NCBI RefSeq assembly: GCF_011682175.1
Contig: NZ_WHJG01000025.1
Coordinates: 49,332-113,331 of the forward strand
DNA length: 64,000 bases
Direction of reading: 5' to 3'
Source: Massilia frigida
GTDB taxonomy: Bacteria > Pseudomonadota > Gammaproteobacteria > Burkholderiales > Burkholderiaceae_D
Of the stretch, positions 60,507 through 64,000 are shown piece by piece (position 1 is the first letter of the stretch; every line of letters begins with the position of its first letter). The notes under the pieces are model-generated. The model had not been told where the DNA came from, did no database searches, and was given only the letters and a program-made list of their open reading frames with translations. The translations under genes and the position numbers were made by a program.

Positions 60507-61783
60507 TTATCGCCCCGCAGCGGCCCCTGCCGAGACTGCCTTTCGGCCGGCATCGCTGGGCGGTGGTTGCGCTACGAGCAGGCGCAGGTCGACCGCGTTG
60601 GCCATCACCCTGTAACCCGCCTCGTTGGGATGAAGATGATCGCCGCTGTCGAAGTCCGGCTGAAGCCGCCCGGGGTGCGCAGGGTCGCGCAAGGCCAGGT
60701 CGAAGTCGACAACGGCATCGAATGCGCCAGAGCTACGGATCCACGCATTCACCGCCTGGCGCTTGGCCTCGGCCGCCTCGGTGTAGAAGCGCTTGGTCCC
60801 TTCAAAGGGCAACAAGGTCCCCGCCCAGACTTTCACCCCGTTTTTCCGCGCGCGCGCAGTGAGCGTCTGCATGCCGTCGATGATCTGCGCAGCCGATACC
60901 TGGTCCTTGGCGGCGCTCAACATATGCGTCGCGGTAATGTCGTTGATTCCTTCGTGTACCAGAACCCAATGCACCCCAGGCTTATCCAGCACATCCCGCC
61001 CGAAACGCGCCAGCGCACTGGGACCGATGAAGGGTTTGGCCGCATCGTTCAGGAGCCGATTGCCGGCAATGCCGGCATTGACGACGGCCACCGGGGCGAG
61101 GCCGGGATCCCCTTGCAGGCGCGCCGCCGGTGCATCGGTCCAGCGTGCGTTACTGTCGTTCGCGGATCCGATGCCATCCGTGATCGCATCGCCCAGCACG
61201 ACAGAAGTGCGTGGCGCGCTGGCGGCCAGGACCTCGACGTCGGTTAAAAAAAGCGGCTGTCGTCGGTCTGCTCAGGGGAAAAACTCTGCGCGCCAGTAAG
61301 ATCGCCAGCCGTCGTCATGAACACCGTCTGCATTCCGGCACCGTGGATGGTCGACACGGCCACTTGCTCGGGCAGGTAAGGACTCACCGCCAAGTTGCGT
61401 AAAGCGGGAACCTGCATGTCGACTGGATCGCTGAGCGCGCTGTCACCGTTGGCAATCGTCACCGTCGGCTTGCCGGCGAAGGTCAGCGTCTGATCGGTGC
61501 CGGCCTGAACTTGTGTGTCTCCGGCATGCGCTCCCAGATGCACGGGGCCGATCGTCACTGGCTTGGTGCCGTAGAGGTTGGAGAGCCGGATGCGGACTTT
61601 CGACCCGGCAATGCTGGTCCGGACCACTTGGCGGATGGTTTGGGTGTTCAGCGCAGGGCCTGGAGAATCGGGCACCGCAGCCCAGGATGCGCTCCAGTGC
61701 GCATTCTCCGCGCCGTGCGCGAAGGTGCTGAATGTGAAGGATAACAGCAGGACATGCAGCAAATTTTTCATGATCGATTCCAC
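60507..61783 (-). pseudogene. SGNH hydrolase, frameshifted, catalytic Ser to Ala
   Basis: The 5' part (61783 to 61244) begins with a signal peptide and a domain found before SGNH esterases (AHWSASWAAVPDSPGPALNT). It runs DDSRFF and stops in a run of seven T (minus strand). The next frame continues TDVEVLAASAPRTSVVLGDA and the rest of the SGNH domain to 60507 (VNAGIAGNR, VHEGIND, DHLHPNEAG). Eight T would rejoin the frames. The nucleophile motif reads GDAIT instead of GDSIT, so the enzyme would be inactive even if in frame. Confidence 0.88.
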
Positions 61784-61931
61784 CTAGCTCCGCGCCTACG
61801 ATAGGCGGCAACGATTTCCGTTTGCCGGCGTCGTTAATATAGGGAAATTGGGGGGACAGGCCTGCTTCCGGCCGCTGGCCGACGTTGCCTGAATGGCAAT
61901 TGTACCGTAAGGGAAATACTGATTGTCTTAC

Positions 61932-61979
61932 TGGTGCGGCTGGCGGGGATCGAACCCACAACCCTTGGCTTCGGAGGCC
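61932..61979 (-). repeat. tRNA-Arg(CCG) 3' fragment (att site of second element)
   Basis: On the minus strand GGCCTCCGAAGCC (anticodon CCG), a variable part, T arm GTGGGTTCGATCCCC-type and GCCAGCCGCACCA are present. The D arm and 5' acceptor are missing: upstream sequence does not match a tRNA. This is the displaced 3' end typical of tRNA-targeting elements. Confidence 0.82.
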
Positions 61980-62107
61980 GGGAGATAAGGTTAGCAGCGG
62001 TAAGCACAGGTAAAAATATATCATAAAAATCAATAGCTTAGTACAAGTTCATGCTGTGGTTGTAAGCTGTGGTACGCTGCGCAACTAGTCCATAAATAGA
62101 CCACACC

Positions 62108-63337
62108 ATGAAAGCCAAGATTACAAGGGAGCTTCTACGCGACCTCAAGCCGGCCTCAGCAGTCATTGACATCATCGACACTGACCTACGCGGCTTCATT
62201 GCTCGCATGAGCCCAAGCGGCACCATTACGTATGGTATCCGGTATTCAAATCAAGATGGGCGCCAGTGCCGATATTCCCTCGGCCGCACTTTCCCGGCAA
62301 CGACAGTAAGCGCCGCACGTGAGGAAGCACGCATCGTCCTGGGCAAGATCGCTGCCGGCATGGACCCAGCCGAGGATGAGCGCGCCAAACGACGCCAAGT
62401 CCTCACCCTGGGCAAATTCCTGGATGAACAGTATGCCAAATGGCTCCAGGTGAACACCCGTACCGGCCCGCACATCGCCGCTCGGCTCAAGGCGTCCTTC
62501 TCGGAACATCTCGACCGGCCACTTCATGAATTCAACGCCTGGCTCATCGAAAAGTGGCGCTCAGAGAAGATGAAGGCCGGCATGTCGGCCTCTACCACCA
62601 ACCGCAACATCACGGCCCTTCGCGGCTTGTTCTCGCGTGCTGTGGAGTGGGGCGCGATCCAGTCTCACCCTCTCAGCTCGGTCAAGATGCTACGTGAGCC
62701 TGGCGGCAAGGTACGCTGGCTGTCAGATGACGAGGAAGTCCGCCTGCGCGCTGCGCTGACCGCCAGGGAGGCCCGAGAGAGAGCTTGCCGCACCAGCGCG
62801 AATGAATGGCGGGCGGCTCGGAAGTACGACCTTCTCCCGGCGCTGGCACAGGGCCAGTTCGTAGACCACCTGCGACCGATGGTGCTGTTGAGTCTGAATA
62901 CTGGCGCTCGACAAGGCGAGCTAACCAAGCTGCGCTGGGAGTCCGTGGACCTGGACAACGCCGTGATGACGTTCAAAGGCGACACGACCAAGAGCGGCAG
63001 CACCCGGCACATACCGCTGAACTCCGAAGCACTCGACACCCTGCGCACTTGGAAGAAGCAATCCACCGGCCTGATCGTGTTCCCCGGCAGGAGCGGCGGC
63101 GAGCTGGTGGAGGTCAAGACCGCCTGGGCCAATCTGCTCAAGGAAGCGAAGATCGGGGCCTTCCGCTGGCACGATATGCGGCACCACTTCGCATCACGTT
63201 TGGTGATGGCCGGCGTGGACCTGAACACGGTGCGGGAGCTGCTGGGGCACAGTGACCTTAAAATGACTCTGCGATATTCCCACCTGGCGCCAGAGCACAA
63301 GGCAGCTGCGGTTCAAAAATTGATGAAGACCAAATAG
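62108..63337 (+). CDS. tyrosine-type integrase of second element
   Basis: A 409-residue tyrosine recombinase. The N-terminal DUF4102-like arm-binding domain (GFIARMSPSGTITYGIRYSN, SLGRTFPATTVSAAREEARI) is typical of island integrases. The catalytic set is NTGARQGELTKLRW (Arg), WHDMRHHFAS (HxxR) and LLGHSDLKMTLRYSHL (His, Tyr). It lies 128 bases inside the tRNA-Arg fragment. Confidence 0.94.
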   Translation: MKAKITRELLRDLKPASAVIDIIDTDLRGFIARMSPSGTITYGIRYSNQDGRQCRYSLGRTFPATTVSAAREEARIVLGKIAAGMDPAEDERAKRRQVLTLGKFLDEQYAKWLQVNTRTGPHIAARLKASFSEHLDRPLHEFNAWLIEKWRSEKMKAGMSASTTNRNITALRGLFSRAVEWGAIQSHPLSSVKMLREPGGKVRWLSDDEEVRLRAALTAREARERACRTSANEWRAARKYDLLPALAQGQFVDHLRPMVLLSLNTGARQGELTKLRWESVDLDNAVMTFKGDTTKSGSTRHIPLNSEALDTLRTWKKQSTGLIVFPGRSGGELVEVKTAWANLLKEAKIGAFRWHDMRHHFASRLVMAGVDLNTVRELLGHSDLKMTLRYSHLAPEHKAAAVQKLMKTK

Positions 63338-63445
63338 CCCGGTTAGGGCACAAGTTTAACCATGCCTAGAGCGGCCACTCGAAAACCGGGAAACCCTTAC
63401 CCGGCCGGCATGGTTTCCGTTCTAAGGGGCGTCGAAGGGGCGCAT

Positions 63446-63979
63446 ATGCGGAAGCTATTTAAGCTGAAGAAGTGGTACACATTGGAGGAAGCAGCAGCGC
63501 GGCTTACTCTCAACTTTTCGGAGCAAGTATCGGAGCGCGACGTTATACAAATGGCAGCTGATGGGCTGCTGAAGACTTGTTGGTTTCTCAAAGGTGAGCA
63601 TCTAGGGCGGCGCGTCACGGTGTTTTGCAATTACCCAAAAGGCGAGATTCCTGCGGCCTTCTCGGAACCTGCCTATGACAAAGATGGGGCGTGGTGGGGT
63701 ATCAGCTTATCCGGAATTTTTGAGCTGCCCGTCGAAATTTGCCCGAGTTGGGGATGGTGGCTACTCACATTCATCGGGCAAGGCGGGGAGAGCGGCAACT
63801 GGTGCGGCGCTGTCGTCATTGATGAGGACGGTGAGACCTGGGAGCTGTACGACGATCCGGGCGGGAATAACTTTGGCCCTATGACGTTTCCGGTGAAACT
63901 TGACATCGGCTATGCTGTGAGGTTCTACCGTCCCGGAGTGCGGTCAAGGGCGGCGCGCGCTGCGCGCGTGCCGGCGTAG
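63446..63979 (+). CDS. hypothetical protein of the second element
   Basis: A 177-residue protein. ATG 63446 has GAAGGGG upstream; an earlier in-frame ATG (63362) would add an Arg/Pro-rich leader. Residues 5-50 (KKWYTLEEAAARLTLNFSEQ, then VIQMAADGLLKTCWFL) resemble a short helix-turn-helix of mobile-element regulators. The rest is Trp/Gly-rich. It ends Ala/Arg-rich (AARAARVPA). Function unknown. Confidence 0.65.
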   Translation: MRKLFKLKKWYTLEEAAARLTLNFSEQVSERDVIQMAADGLLKTCWFLKGEHLGRRVTVFCNYPKGEIPAAFSEPAYDKDGAWWGISLSGIFELPVEICPSWGWWLLTFIGQGGESGNWCGAVVIDEDGETWELYDDPGGNNFGPMTFPVKLDIGYAVRFYRPGVRSRAARAARVPA

Positions 63980-64000
63980 CGCACCCTTGACGGCATGCAG

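Larger units (their letters stand above)
61932..64000. mobile_element. second integrated element at tRNA-Arg(CCG), right end outside window
   Basis: A 48-nt tRNA-Arg 3' fragment is followed by an integrase and an unknown gene of unfamiliar type. The intact tRNA and the remaining element are expected to the right. The extent cannot be set from this window. Confidence 0.6.

Noticed and set aside
1..64000. CRISPR array, restriction-modification set or known anti-phage island
   Set aside because: No regularly spaced repeats and no cas, restriction or toxin-antitoxin pair were found; the only methylase is a 5'-truncated fragment.

Overview
The window looks like chromosome of a GC-rich betaproteobacterium, most likely Oxalobacteraceae (Massilia or a close relative). 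The clues are a PEP-CTERM exported protein, a TonB receptor plus secreted glycoside hydrolases, a typical betaproteobacterial housekeeping set (uppP, recQ, trmB), and tRNA-Gly(CCC) and tRNA-Arg(CCG) sequences of the betaproteobacterial type. The genus is inference; no rRNA or core-gene comparison was possible.

Layout. 1-723: 3' part of a PEP-CTERM protein. 983-12174: a mannan-utilisation locus. It has a broken TonB receptor, a five-gene leftward operon (GH3, GH5 mannanase, GH27 alpha-galactosidase, SGNH esterase, CE2-type acetylesterase), a divergent LacI regulator, and a rightward mannose-isomerase-like epimerase with a PfkB sugar kinase. Together these would deacetylate, debranch and cut galacto(gluco)mannan, then convert mannose through fructose to fructose-6-phosphate. 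A 12-base motif with a LacI-type AANCGNTT core lies upstream of both the receptor and lacI. 12233-19648: housekeeping genes. 19752-22146: a small phage-like remnant with a holin-like gene and a divergent repressor pair whose S24 repressor appears to be read from a leaderless transcript.

22431-60380: an apparently complete HK97/lambda-type siphovirus prophage of about 38 kb in tRNA-Gly(CCC), bounded by an exact 47-bp direct repeat. The integrase is next to the tRNA. A cro-like/CI-like pair with repeated ACAACCA operators divides the early regions. A rightward train of small genes leads to int, and a leftward early block carries a ParB-helicase chimera, a Toprim protein, a ParB-like protein and a Q-like antiterminator. 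The Q gene is followed at once by a strong promoter and an intrinsic terminator, a textbook pR'-tR' arrangement. The leftward late operon runs terminase, portal, protease, capsid, connectors, tail (with a -1 frameshift site), fibres and lysis. The distal end carries a LysR/NmrA cargo that replaced the 5' part of a dam gene.

60507-61783: a chromosomal SGNH esterase pseudogene. 61932 to the right edge: a second integrated element entering at a tRNA-Arg(CCG) 3' fragment, with its own integrase.

Most notable: the late-control region followed by a tRNA-like element with an enlarged anticodon loop; an SGNH hydrolase in the head module; a helicase fused to ParB and lacking Walker A; a collagen-like membrane protein in the lysis cassette; and a tail-tube gene that seems to start at ATC next to a homing endonuclease. 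No CRISPR array, rRNA operon or intact insertion sequence was seen.
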